Shown piece by piece: positions 1 to 7,299 of a stretch of 64,000 bases of DNA. How positions within the stretch are numbered: the stretch's first letter is position 1; each line of letters starts with the position of its first letter. The DNA is from DASQFQ01 sp963802905 (GTDB taxonomy: Bacteria; Actinomycetota; Thermoleophilia; Solirubrobacterales; Solirubrobacteraceae): the NCBI GenBank assembly GCA_963802905.1, contig CAWDKH010000009.1, forward strand, positions 124,001 to 188,000, read 5' to 3'. The notes under the pieces are model-generated. The model was given only the letters and a program-made list of their open reading frames with translations, was not told where the DNA came from and made no database searches. Position numbers and translations under genes: made by a program.

Positions 1-1
1 G

Positions 2-610
2 GCGCAGTGCTCGAAGCGCACCGTCCTCGGGACGATCGTGGCCGAGCGCCTGCTCGACGTCGGCGTCATCCTCGTGCTCTTCCTCGTCGTCGGCTACGCG
101 GTCCTCGGCGAGGTCGGCGCCGGCTCGATCGAGTGGGTCGCGCTCGCCACGACGGTGGTCATCGTCGGCGCGGCCGTCGCGGTCGTGGTCGTGCGGCGCA
201 ACCAGCGCGTCCACGACTTCGTCTGGCCGATGCTGTCCTCGACCGCGGGGCTTGCCAGCGCGCACGGCGCGGTGCTGATCGCCATGACGTTCGGCATCTG
301 GATCATCGAGTCGTTCGCCTGGATCGCGGTCGGGCTGTCGGTCGGGTTCGCCATGAGCTTCCTCGAGGGGCTCTACCTCGTGGCGCTGGCGAGCGTGTTC
401 GCGCTGATCCCGTCGGGCCCCGGCTACGCAGGAACCCAGGATGCGGCCGCCGTCATCGGGATCAAGGCGATCGGGGGCACCGGCGCGACCGCGGTGTCCT
501 ACCTCGTGATGCTGCGCTTCGCGCTGCTGGTGCCGATCACGCTGTTCGGGCTGGTGCTCCTCGCCGTGCGCTACGGCGGGCTCGGCCAGCTGCGGGCGGC
601 CCGCGCGTGA
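2..610 (+). CDS. Flippase-like integral membrane protein (LPG synthase TM / UPF0104 family), 5' end cut by window
   Basis: The reading frame is open from the first bases of the window, so the true start lies upstream. The visible part has about five hydrophobic helices and the family-like motifs RTVLGTIVAERLLD near its start and SGPGYAGTQDAA about two thirds along. The lysylphosphatidylglycerol-synthase transmembrane family includes MprF-type flippases and AglD-like proteins of archaeal glycosylation. Its stop overlaps the next gene's GTG by 4 bp, so it is probably co-expressed with the Agl23-like protein. A role in moving a lipid-linked sugar or lipid is inferred from family and context. Confidence 0.75.
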   Translation, partial: AQCSKRTVLGTIVAERLLDVGVILVLFLVVGYAVLGEVGAGSIEWVALATTVVIVGAAVAVVVVRRNQRVHDFVWPMLSSTAGLASAHGAVLIAMTFGIWIIESFAWIAVGLSVGFAMSFLEGLYLVALASVFALIPSGPGYAGTQDAAAVIGIKAIGGTGATAVSYLVMLRFALLVPITLFGLVLLAVRYGGLGQLRAARA

Positions 611-2187
611 GGCGTCCTCGCGGGGAGCTGATCGCTTACGGCCTGCTCGTCGCCGTGGCGCTCGCGCTGCGGTTCTACGAGCTCGGCGACCGGCCGTTCC
701 ACCACGACGAGAGCCAGGACGCGTACTTCTCCTGGATCCTGTGGACGAAGGGCGACTACGCCTACAACCCGCTGCTGCACGGGCCGCTGCGCTTCTACCT
801 GACGGCGGGCATGTACGCGCTGTTCGGCGACAGCGACTTCACCGCGCGGCTGGCGCCGGCGCTGATGGGCACCGCGATGGTCGCGATGCCCTACTTCCTG
901 CGCGAGCAGCTCGGGCGGGTGGCGGCGTTCACCGCCGCGGTGCTGCTGGCGATCGGCCCCTCCTACCTGTACTTCTCGCGCTTCGCCCGCGAGGACATCT
1001 ACTTCGCCTCGATCAGCTTCGCGCTGCTGGTGGTCGTCTTCCGCTTCCTCGACTCGCCCAAACGCTGGCAGCCGGCCGCGATCGGCGCGCTGATCGCGCT
1101 CGGCTTCGCGACCAAGGAGACGATGTACATCACCGGCTTCGTCGCCTTCACGTTCTTCGTGCTGCTGTTCTGGCGCGAGCGCGGCGGCCGCGGCGACACG
1201 TGGGCGCGCGTCAAGTCGGTCGGCTGGGAGGCGTGGGTGTGGGCGCTGGCCGCGTTCGCGATCGTCTTCACGCTGCTCTTCACGGTCTTCCTCACCAACC
1301 CGGGCGGGCTGTGGGACGGCCTCTACGAGTCGATCCACTACTGGCTCGGCCAGCACGACGTCGGGCGCGGCGGCGAGAAGCCCTACTTCTACGTCGTCGT
1401 CCTGTTCTCGACCGAATGGCCGGTCCTCGTGCTCGGCCTGGTCGGGGCGGTGCTGGCGTTCCGGCAGCCGACGGTGCTGCGCGCGTTCCTGGTCTGGGCG
1501 TTCGCGCTGTCGCTGGGGATCTACTCGTGGGCGGGCGAGAAGTTCTCGTGGCTGGTGCTGCACCCGCTGCTGCCGCTCATCCTGCTGGCCGGCCTCGGCG
1601 TGCAGTGGCTGTGGGACAGCCGCGGCACGACGCTCGGCAAGGCCGGGCTCGTCGTCGCGGCGGTGGTCGCGCTGTACGTGCCGATCGCGTCCTTCCTGGT
1701 CAACGCCGAGCACCGCGCCGACCCGCGCGAGTTCCTCGTCTCCACGCAGTCCTCGGAGTCGGTCAAGCGCGTGGTCGACCAGGTCGAGGAGATGGCGCGC
1801 AAGAACCCAAAGCTGACGATCACCGTCGACTCCGCCGACGGCGCGACCTTCCCCTACGCCTGGTACTTCCGCGACCTCAACGTCGGCTACCTCGACATGA
1901 CCACGGTCGACACCCCGCCGGACTCCGACGTGCTGATCCTCACCGAGGGCAGCCGCGCGCGGCTGGAGCCGCAGCTCACCGGTTACAAGGGCCGCCAGTT
2001 CCCGTTCCGGGTCTGGTGGGTGCGCGAGTACGGCAAGCAGTCGATCGGCGGCTGGTGGCGGTGGTTGACGCGGCGCAAGCCGTGGAACCCGACCGGCGGA
2101 CTGCCCGAGTGGATCTACACCCGCGGCGACATCAGCGCGAGCTCGGTCCCGAGCCCGCGCACGGTCGCGATGCGCCGCCCCGGCTGA
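607..2187 (+). CDS. Agl23-like flippase-activity-associated membrane protein (GT39-like)
   Basis: A 526-residue polytopic membrane protein with a GTG start that overlaps the upstream stop (GTGA). The N-terminal HHDESQDAYFSW stretch, with acidic residues after the first helix, resembles GT-C/PMT-type glycosyltransferases and the TIGR03663 (Agl23) family. About ten hydrophobic segments follow, then a soluble C-terminal domain from about residue 390. In archaea and some bacteria this family neighbours flippases and DUF2298 proteins, as it does here. It probably acts on a lipid-linked glycan at the membrane; substrate unknown. Its last 73 bp overlap a convergent VOC gene. Confidence 0.75.
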   Translation: MRRPRGELIAYGLLVAVALALRFYELGDRPFHHDESQDAYFSWILWTKGDYAYNPLLHGPLRFYLTAGMYALFGDSDFTARLAPALMGTAMVAMPYFLREQLGRVAAFTAAVLLAIGPSYLYFSRFAREDIYFASISFALLVVVFRFLDSPKRWQPAAIGALIALGFATKETMYITGFVAFTFFVLLFWRERGGRGDTWARVKSVGWEAWVWALAAFAIVFTLLFTVFLTNPGGLWDGLYESIHYWLGQHDVGRGGEKPYFYVVVLFSTEWPVLVLGLVGAVLAFRQPTVLRAFLVWAFALSLGIYSWAGEKFSWLVLHPLLPLILLAGLGVQWLWDSRGTTLGKAGLVVAAVVALYVPIASFLVNAEHRADPREFLVSTQSSESVKRVVDQVEEMARKNPKLTITVDSADGATFPYAWYFRDLNVGYLDMTTVDTPPDSDVLILTEGSRARLEPQLTGYKGRQFPFRVWWVREYGKQSIGGWWRWLTRRKPWNPTGGLPEWIYTRGDISASSVPSPRTVAMRRPG

Positions 2188-2639
2188 ACGGCGTCCTTCG
2201 CCGGGCCGGCGCCCGGCACGGCGCCGGGATCGGGCACGACGACCACGAGACCCCAGAACCGCGCAGGATCGCCCCCGCGCTCGACGACCTCGAGGATGTA
2301 GGGGCCGAGGCGGAGGAACGCCATGCCCGGCAGCTCGCGCCGCAGGTCGAGGCCGGCGGCTCGCAGCGCGGCGACGGTCCGGTCGAGCGAGCCGGTGAGG
2401 ACGACGACGTGATCGACGACGGTGGCGCCGTTGGGATGCGCGGCGGCGGGCCGCGGAGCGGTGTCGGCTCCGCGCAATGCCAAGCCATCCGCCGCAACAA
2501 CGCCGGGCGCACGCACCTCCAGGATCCCGCCGCCCTCGCCGGTCAGCCGTAGTTCCTCGCCCTCCAGCGCCACCACGCCGTCGTCCACCGTGAAGCCCAG
2601 CCGCTCCCACGCCTCGGGCGGGTCGCCGAGGACGATCAC
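2115..2639 (-). CDS. VOC/glyoxalase-like protein
   Basis: A 174-residue protein. GTG is chosen as start because it overlaps the stop of the upstream DUF2298 gene (GTGA at 2636-2639). The first ~60 residues (VIVLGDPPEAWERLGF, LRLTGEGGGILEVRAPG) and a second module beginning VDHVVVLTGSLDRTVAALRAAGL look like beta-alpha-beta-beta-beta glyoxalase/bleomycin-resistance folds. I see no convincing full set of metal ligands, so the reaction is unknown. It is probably co-transcribed with the DUF2298 gene, and its 3' end runs antisense into the Agl23-like gene. Confidence 0.65.
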   Translation of the reverse strand: MIVLGDPPEAWERLGFTVDDGVVALEGEELRLTGEGGGILEVRAPGVVAADGLALRGADTAPRPAAAHPNGATVVDHVVVLTGSLDRTVAALRAAGLDLRRELPGMAFLRLGPYILEVVERGGDPARFWGLVVVVPDPGAVPGAGPAKDAVQPGRRIATVRGLGTELALMSPRV

Positions 2640-4744
2640 CGCAGCTCCCAGATCGTCGTGCCGTCGCGGTCGAACACGCGGCGGCCGAGCTCGTCCCACT
2701 TGGCGCTGCCGGCGTCGCCATAGCTGGTGCGCTCGATCGGCCCCTCCACGACGTAGCGGACCCCGTAGCGCTCGATCAGCGGGCGTGCCTCCTCCGCGGT
2801 CTGCGCTCGGTACAGCGCCTCGACGTCCTGGCGGCGCCGCCCCGGGTCGTGCTTCCACTGGAGCTCGTGCCCGACCCACCCCATGACCGTCGGCAGCCCG
2901 GTGAAGGTGGAGATGCGCGCGTGGCCGAAGGCCGAGTAGTCGTCGCCGACCGCCTCGAGCACGACCGACCCGTGCGGCGCGTTGTCGTTCAGCCACTCGA
3001 TCGCCGCCGGGTCGCCGGGCGAGGACTCCTCCAGCCAGCGCAGCCCGTCGAGGTGCGGCGCGTCCGCGAAGCCGCCCTTGCGCGCGTAGGTCCCGGCCAC
3101 CGGGTAGACGGCGGCGAGCGCGAGCAGGGCGAGCAGCGGCAGCACCCACGCGAGCTGGAAGATCCGTGCGCGCCGTCCGATCCAGCCCCAGCTCCACACG
3201 ATCATCGGCGCCCCGGCGATCGCCAGCAGCAGCCACGCCTGGTAGCCGAGCTTGAAGACCGTGTTCATGCGGTAGAGCTCGCCGCCGGCGAACGAGTCCT
3301 TCACGTAGATGAGCTCGGGGATCGCCAGGCACAGCAGCCCGCCGCCGATCAGCACCCAGACGAAGCGCTCGACGACCGGGGCGGGGCTGATGAACGCCGC
3401 GTGCGCCGCCACCAGGCACAGCGCCACGAGGCCGACCACGGCGGCGAGGTTGTCCGACGCGAGGAGCGAGCCGGCGAACAGGGCGGCGGCGATGGTCCAA
3501 GCGCCAGTCCGCCACGGGTGGTTCGAGCGCGCCAGCCGGATCGCGTAGGCGGTCGCGAGGAGATAGGCGAACAGGCCGTAGAGCGCGCCGTTGTCGCGGG
3601 CCCACGAGCTGAACGAGGCGCGGTCGGAGACCTTGCCGAAGCCGTCGGCCGCCGTGTCGTAGGTGAGCAGGAACGGCAGCACCGAGAGCACGGCGAGCAC
3701 GAGCAGCACGAGCATCCACGCCAGCGTGCGGCCGCGCTCGCCGAGCGTCGGGGCGTCACGAATCCGCACCAGCCCGCCCAGCGCCACCAGCCCGGCGACG
3801 ACCGGGAACGACCACGCGTTGATCGCGTACAGCGTGCCGATCGCGATCGCCGCCACCACCAGCTCGAGCGCGGCCGGCCCGCGCGGCGGTGGGGCCGGGC
3901 CGGCGATCGCGAGCTGGAGCCCGAACGCCAACGCCAGGAACGAGAACGGGATCGCCATCACGTGGCCGTGCAGGTCGCCGAGCGTGAACGAGAACGACGG
4001 GAACTCGTTGATCGTCCCCTCGATCACGCGCGACGCGCCGAACCAGTCGTAGGAGCGCAGCGGCCCGCCGTCCGAGACCAGCTCGAGCCCGGAGCCGATC
4101 GTCCCGGCCACCACGACCAGCACGACGCCCCACAGCCCGGTCGCCAGCCGGTCGCCGAGCGCGTAGGCGAGCCCGAACGCAGCCACCACCGACAGCGCGA
4201 AGAACGTGGCGACCGCGAGGTTGTAGCCGACGTCCGGCGCCACCGCCGACAAGCGCACCAGCCCGGCCGCCATCAGGTGGCCGAGGTAGTAGTAGTTGAG
4301 GTCCTCCCCCGCCATCCATGGGTCCTCGGGCGGGAAGTGGCGCGCGTCGCCGGCGGCATTGACGAACGCCATGTCCATCGGCTTCTCGGTCTGCCAGATG
4401 TCGGGCGAGTAGGCGACGAGCAGCGCCATCACCGCGAACCCGACGAGCGCGAGCCCTTCCGACCACAGCAGCGCCTGCCGCGGCACCTCCGGCCGCCAGC
4501 GCCACCACACGAACCCGCCGGCCGCCGCCAGCGCGACCACGGCCAGGATCCAGGTCACGAGCCCCTGCGGCACCAGACGGAGCGAGCCGCCGACCCACAC
4601 GAGCCACGTCGCGAGCAGCAGCCCGAGCGGCTTGGCGAACGCGACGCCGCGGCCCGGCAAGCGCGCGAAGACGACCGCCGCGAGCGGCGTCGCCGCCAGC
4701 CCCAGCACCTCGATCAGCACGTAGAAGCGCAGCGCGGCGGTCAT
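2636..4744 (-). CDS. DUF2298 (Chlor_Arch_YYY) polytopic membrane protein
   Basis: A 702-residue protein with roughly 14 hydrophobic segments and motifs typical of DUF2298/TIGR03662: DLNYYYLGHLMAAG near residue 155 and LGDLHGHVMAIPFSFL near residue 255. The family is found in archaea, Chloroflexi and actinobacteria, often beside Agl23-type proteins, as here. A GT-C-like role in glycan transfer or export is inferred; no reaction is established. It starts at ATG and diverges from the enolase-like gene, sharing a very short promoter region. A TAGTGT -10 on the minus strand (4762-4757) lies 12 nt before the start. Confidence 0.75.
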   Translation of the reverse strand: MTAALRFYVLIEVLGLAATPLAAVVFARLPGRGVAFAKPLGLLLATWLVWVGGSLRLVPQGLVTWILAVVALAAAGGFVWWRWRPEVPRQALLWSEGLALVGFAVMALLVAYSPDIWQTEKPMDMAFVNAAGDARHFPPEDPWMAGEDLNYYYLGHLMAAGLVRLSAVAPDVGYNLAVATFFALSVVAAFGLAYALGDRLATGLWGVVLVVVAGTIGSGLELVSDGGPLRSYDWFGASRVIEGTINEFPSFSFTLGDLHGHVMAIPFSFLALAFGLQLAIAGPAPPPRGPAALELVVAAIAIGTLYAINAWSFPVVAGLVALGGLVRIRDAPTLGERGRTLAWMLVLLVLAVLSVLPFLLTYDTAADGFGKVSDRASFSSWARDNGALYGLFAYLLATAYAIRLARSNHPWRTGAWTIAAALFAGSLLASDNLAAVVGLVALCLVAAHAAFISPAPVVERFVWVLIGGGLLCLAIPELIYVKDSFAGGELYRMNTVFKLGYQAWLLLAIAGAPMIVWSWGWIGRRARIFQLAWVLPLLALLALAAVYPVAGTYARKGGFADAPHLDGLRWLEESSPGDPAAIEWLNDNAPHGSVVLEAVGDDYSAFGHARISTFTGLPTVMGWVGHELQWKHDPGRRRQDVEALYRAQTAEEARPLIERYGVRYVVEGPIERTSYGDAGSAKWDELGRRVFDRDGTTIWELR

Positions 4745-4756
4745 CGCTTGCGCCAG

Positions 4757-4766
4757 ACACTAATGT
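4757..4766. promoter_or_regulatory. Overlapping divergent -10 elements (TAGTGT minus / TAATGT plus)
   Basis: On the minus strand 4762-4757 reads TAGTGT, 12 nt before the DUF2298 ATG. On the plus strand 4761-4766 reads TAATGT, 11 nt before a GTG at 4778 that is in frame with the enolase gene. The two hexamers share a TA step. Only 18 bp separate the nearest start codons, leaving room for little else. Confidence 0.45.
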
Positions 4767-5836
4767 CGGCTCCCGTCGTGACCACGTACGAACACATCGC
4801 CGAGCTGCCCCTGACCGTCGAGGATTACGAGCTCGAGGGCCACGAGCGCAGCGTCTCGCCGGAGTTCACCCGGCTCACCACCACCTTCCATCTCCGCGGC
4901 CGCGGCCACGAGGGTCTCGGTGAGGACGTCACCTACGACCCCGACGAGCACCGAGAGCAGCAGGCGCGCGGCGCGACGCTCCCGCTCGCGGGCGACTGGA
5001 CGTTCGACAGCTTCGCCCGCCACGTCGGCGAGCTCGACCTCTTCCCGGCCGCCGAGCCGCAGCAGCCGGCGTACCGGCTGTACCGCCGCTGGGGGATCGA
5101 GAGCGCCGCGCTCGACCTCGCGCTGCGCCAGGCCGGGCGCTCGCTCGGCGAGGTGCTGGGCCGCGAGCACCGCCCGGTGTCGTTCGTCGTCTCGATGCGG
5201 CTCGGCAACCCGCCGAGCTTCGCGCCCGTCGCCAACCGGCTCGAGGTCTACCCGTGGCTGCGCTTCAAGCTCGACGCGACCCCGGACTGGCCGGGCGAGC
5301 TGATCGAGCAGCTCGTCGCGACCGGCGCGATCGCCTCGCTCGACTTCAAGGGCGCCTACAAAGGCACGGCGGTCGACGTCGACACCGACCCCGCCTTCTA
5401 CCGCCGGATCGCCGAGGCGTTCCCCGACGCGTGGCTCGAGGACCCCGACCTCACCGTCCCCGAGGCCGACGCCGCGCTCGAGCCCCACCGCGACCGCATC
5501 ACCTGGGACGCGCCGATCCACTCGGTCGCCGACATCCAGGCGCTCGCGTTCCCGCCCAAGACCGTCAACGTCAAGCCGTCGCGCTTCGGCTCGGTCGAGG
5601 GACTGTTCGCCGGTTACGACCACTGCGACGCCCGCGGCATCGAGATGTACGGCGGCGGGCAGATCGAGCTCGGCGTCGGGCGCGGCCAGATCCAGCTGCT
5701 GGCCTCGCTCTTTCATCCCGACGGCGTGAACGACATCGCGCCTTCGGGGTACGACTGGGCCGAGTTCCTGCGCGACCTCGAGCCGAGCCCGCTGGATCCG
5801 AAGCCCGAGCCGACCGGCATGCGCCGGCGCCCATAG
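4763..5836 (+). CDS. Enolase-superfamily protein (mandelate racemase / muconate cycloisomerase-like)
   Basis: Up to 357 residues. The C-terminal two thirds show the TIM-barrel pattern of the superfamily: RFKLDA (degenerate KxK) near residue 173, then metal-ligand candidates in LDFKGAYKG, AWLEDPD and ITWDAPIH, and a distal lysine in NVKPSRFG. The N-terminal capping domain contains LGEVLGREHRPVSFVVSMRLG. The substrate cannot be predicted, and no menaquinone or sugar-acid genes lie nearby. ATG 4763 gives the longest product. GTG 4778 is the better start if the -10 at 4761-4766 is used, since ATG 4763 falls inside that element. Confidence 0.75.
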   Translation: MSAPVVTTYEHIAELPLTVEDYELEGHERSVSPEFTRLTTTFHLRGRGHEGLGEDVTYDPDEHREQQARGATLPLAGDWTFDSFARHVGELDLFPAAEPQQPAYRLYRRWGIESAALDLALRQAGRSLGEVLGREHRPVSFVVSMRLGNPPSFAPVANRLEVYPWLRFKLDATPDWPGELIEQLVATGAIASLDFKGAYKGTAVDVDTDPAFYRRIAEAFPDAWLEDPDLTVPEADAALEPHRDRITWDAPIHSVADIQALAFPPKTVNVKPSRFGSVEGLFAGYDHCDARGIEMYGGGQIELGVGRGQIQLLASLFHPDGVNDIAPSGYDWAEFLRDLEPSPLDPKPEPTGMRRRP

Positions 5837-5839
5837 AAT
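5834..5839 (+). promoter_or_regulatory. -10 element TAGAAT, leaderless start
   Basis: TAGAAT ends 10 nt before the ATG at 5850. It overlaps the stop codon of the enolase-like gene. Transcription would begin at or within a few nucleotides of the start codon. No clear -35 was seen. Confidence 0.45.
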
Positions 5840-5849
5840 CGAGAGCACG

Positions 5850-6485
5850 ATGCCGCCCAAGCAGCGCCAGATCAAGATGGAGAGCAAGTCCGCGCTCTCC
5901 GCCATGCAGAAGCTCGAAGGCCGCTCGGACGAGGAGCTCGCGGCAGAGACCCGCTTCCGCGCCGCCGCGCAGGCCATCCTCGGCGCCCGCGCCGCCGAGC
6001 GGATGGACGCCAAGCGCTCGCGCGAGCACTTCCGCGCCGCGATCGCCGCCGCGCGCCCGCAGGAGCGCCTGCAGCTGCGCCGGATGGCGGAGGCGTCACT
6101 GGCGCTGGCCGAGCGCCGACCCGGCGACCTCAAGGCGGCGGCCGAGAAGCTCGGCCAGACCCCGCCCACCAACCGCCAGCTGCTCGCCCTGCGCTTCATG
6201 GGCCTCGTGGCGCCGCCCCCGGGCGCGCCGATCTGGCTGCGGATCCGCGGGATCCTGCTGATCATCGTCCTGGTCATCGCCCTGCTCGCGCTCGGCTGGG
6301 GGATCATCCAGCTCGTCTCGCTGCCGTTCGGCGGCATCGGCGCCGGCGTGTCGATCTTCTGGGGCTTCCTGCTCGTGTTGGTCGCGCTCGGCGTGTTGTT
6401 CCTGGTCGGGCGAAGGCGCCAGAAGCGGGCGCGCGAGAAGCAGGCCGAAGCGCGCGCGCAGGCAGCTACGTCCGGCCGCCGGTAG
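5850..6485 (+). CDS. Hypothetical membrane protein with charged N-terminal helical region
   Basis: 211 residues, not recognised. Residues 1-120 are charged and helical, rich in Ala/Arg/Glu. Two close hydrophobic helices follow (about 130-152 and 160-185), then a basic Arg/Lys tail of about 25 residues. The layout suggests a cytoplasmic N-domain anchored by a membrane hairpin. It appears to have its own promoter (TAGAAT) and a GC-rich hairpin after it, so it is probably monocistronic. Confidence 0.65.
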   Translation: MPPKQRQIKMESKSALSAMQKLEGRSDEELAAETRFRAAAQAILGARAAERMDAKRSREHFRAAIAAARPQERLQLRRMAEASLALAERRPGDLKAAAEKLGQTPPTNRQLLALRFMGLVAPPPGAPIWLRIRGILLIIVLVIALLALGWGIIQLVSLPFGGIGAGVSIFWGFLLVLVALGVLFLVGRRRQKRAREKQAEARAQAATSGRR

Positions 6486-6511
6486 AGCCACCCGCACCCC
6501 CGCTCTCCCCT

Positions 6512-6534
6512 GCGCCCCCGGGATTCGGGGGCGC
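6512..6534 (+). terminator. GC-rich hairpin after the hypothetical membrane protein
   Basis: A perfect 9-bp inverted repeat (6512-6520 with 6526-6534) with a 5-nt loop lies 27 nt after the stop. There is no T-run, so it may be a Rho-assisted or weak terminator. Confidence 0.5.
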
Positions 6535-6554
6535 CCGACCGGGATGGTCGTGTC

Positions 6555-7298
6555 ATGCACTCAGACACGACAACCACCGGCATGGTCGAGCTCACCGACG
6601 TCACCCGCGTCTTCGGGCGCGGCGACGGCGCGGTCAACGCCCTCGACGGCGTCACGCTCTCCCTCCAGCGCGGGACGTTCACCGCGATCATGGGCCCCTC
6701 GGGGTCCGGCAAGTCCACCCTCCTACAGAGCGCCGCGGGGCTCGACCGGCCCACCAGCGGCCGCGTCCGGCTCGGCGAGCATGAGCTGACCGAGCTCGGC
6801 GAGCGAGCGCTGGCGGGCCTGCGCCGCGAGCGCATCGGCTTCGTCTTCCAGTCCTTCAACCTGCTCGGCGCGCTGACCGCCGAGCAGAACGTCTCGCTGC
6901 CGTCGCGACTGGCCGGCAAGCGCCTCCCCCGCTCGGTGGTCCGCGACGTGCTCGAGCGCGTCGGGCTCGGCGAGCGCGCTCGCCACCGCCCCGCGCAGCT
7001 CTCCGGTGGCCAGCAACAGCGCGTGGCGATCGCTCGCGCGCTGGTCGGCGAGCCGGACGTGATCTTCGCCGACGAGCCGACCGGCGCCCTCGACAGCCGC
7101 TCCGGCCGCTCGGTGCTCGAGCTGCTGCGGCGCACGATCGACGAGGGCGGCCGCACGCTCGTGATGGTCACCCACGACCCGTCCGCCGCTGCCTGGGCCG
7201 ACCGCGTCGTGTTCATGGCTGACGGCCGGTTGGCCGGCGAGCTCGCCGCGCCGACCGCCGAGCAGGTCGCCGAGCGCCTGACCGGACTGGGGGCCTGA
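6555..7298 (+). CDS. ABC transporter ATP-binding protein (MacB/LolD type)
   Basis: 247 residues with Walker A GPSGSGKST (about residue 38), Q-loop VFQSFNLL, signature LSGGQQQR (about 143), Walker B VIFADEPT and H-loop THDP. It powers the FtsX-type permease whose start lies 1 nt after this stop. Such pairs export peptides, antibiotics or lipoproteins; the cargo here is unknown. A weak GATGGT -10 lies 6 nt before the ATG. The two response regulators downstream suggest a stress- or antibiotic-responsive exporter (inference). Confidence 0.9.
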   Translation: MHSDTTTTGMVELTDVTRVFGRGDGAVNALDGVTLSLQRGTFTAIMGPSGSGKSTLLQSAAGLDRPTSGRVRLGEHELTELGERALAGLRRERIGFVFQSFNLLGALTAEQNVSLPSRLAGKRLPRSVVRDVLERVGLGERARHRPAQLSGGQQQRVAIARALVGEPDVIFADEPTGALDSRSGRSVLELLRRTIDEGGRTLVMVTHDPSAAAWADRVVFMADGRLAGELAAPTAEQVAERLTGLGA

Positions 7299-7299
7299 C

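Noticed and set aside
571..2721. Very long open frames antisense to clear genes (for example minus 571-2721 and plus 2849-4762)
   Set aside because: Their composition (runs of Arg, Ala, Gly, Pro or Asp, Gln, Glu, Val) is what high-GC antisense frames give; the opposite strand carries recognisable conserved proteins.
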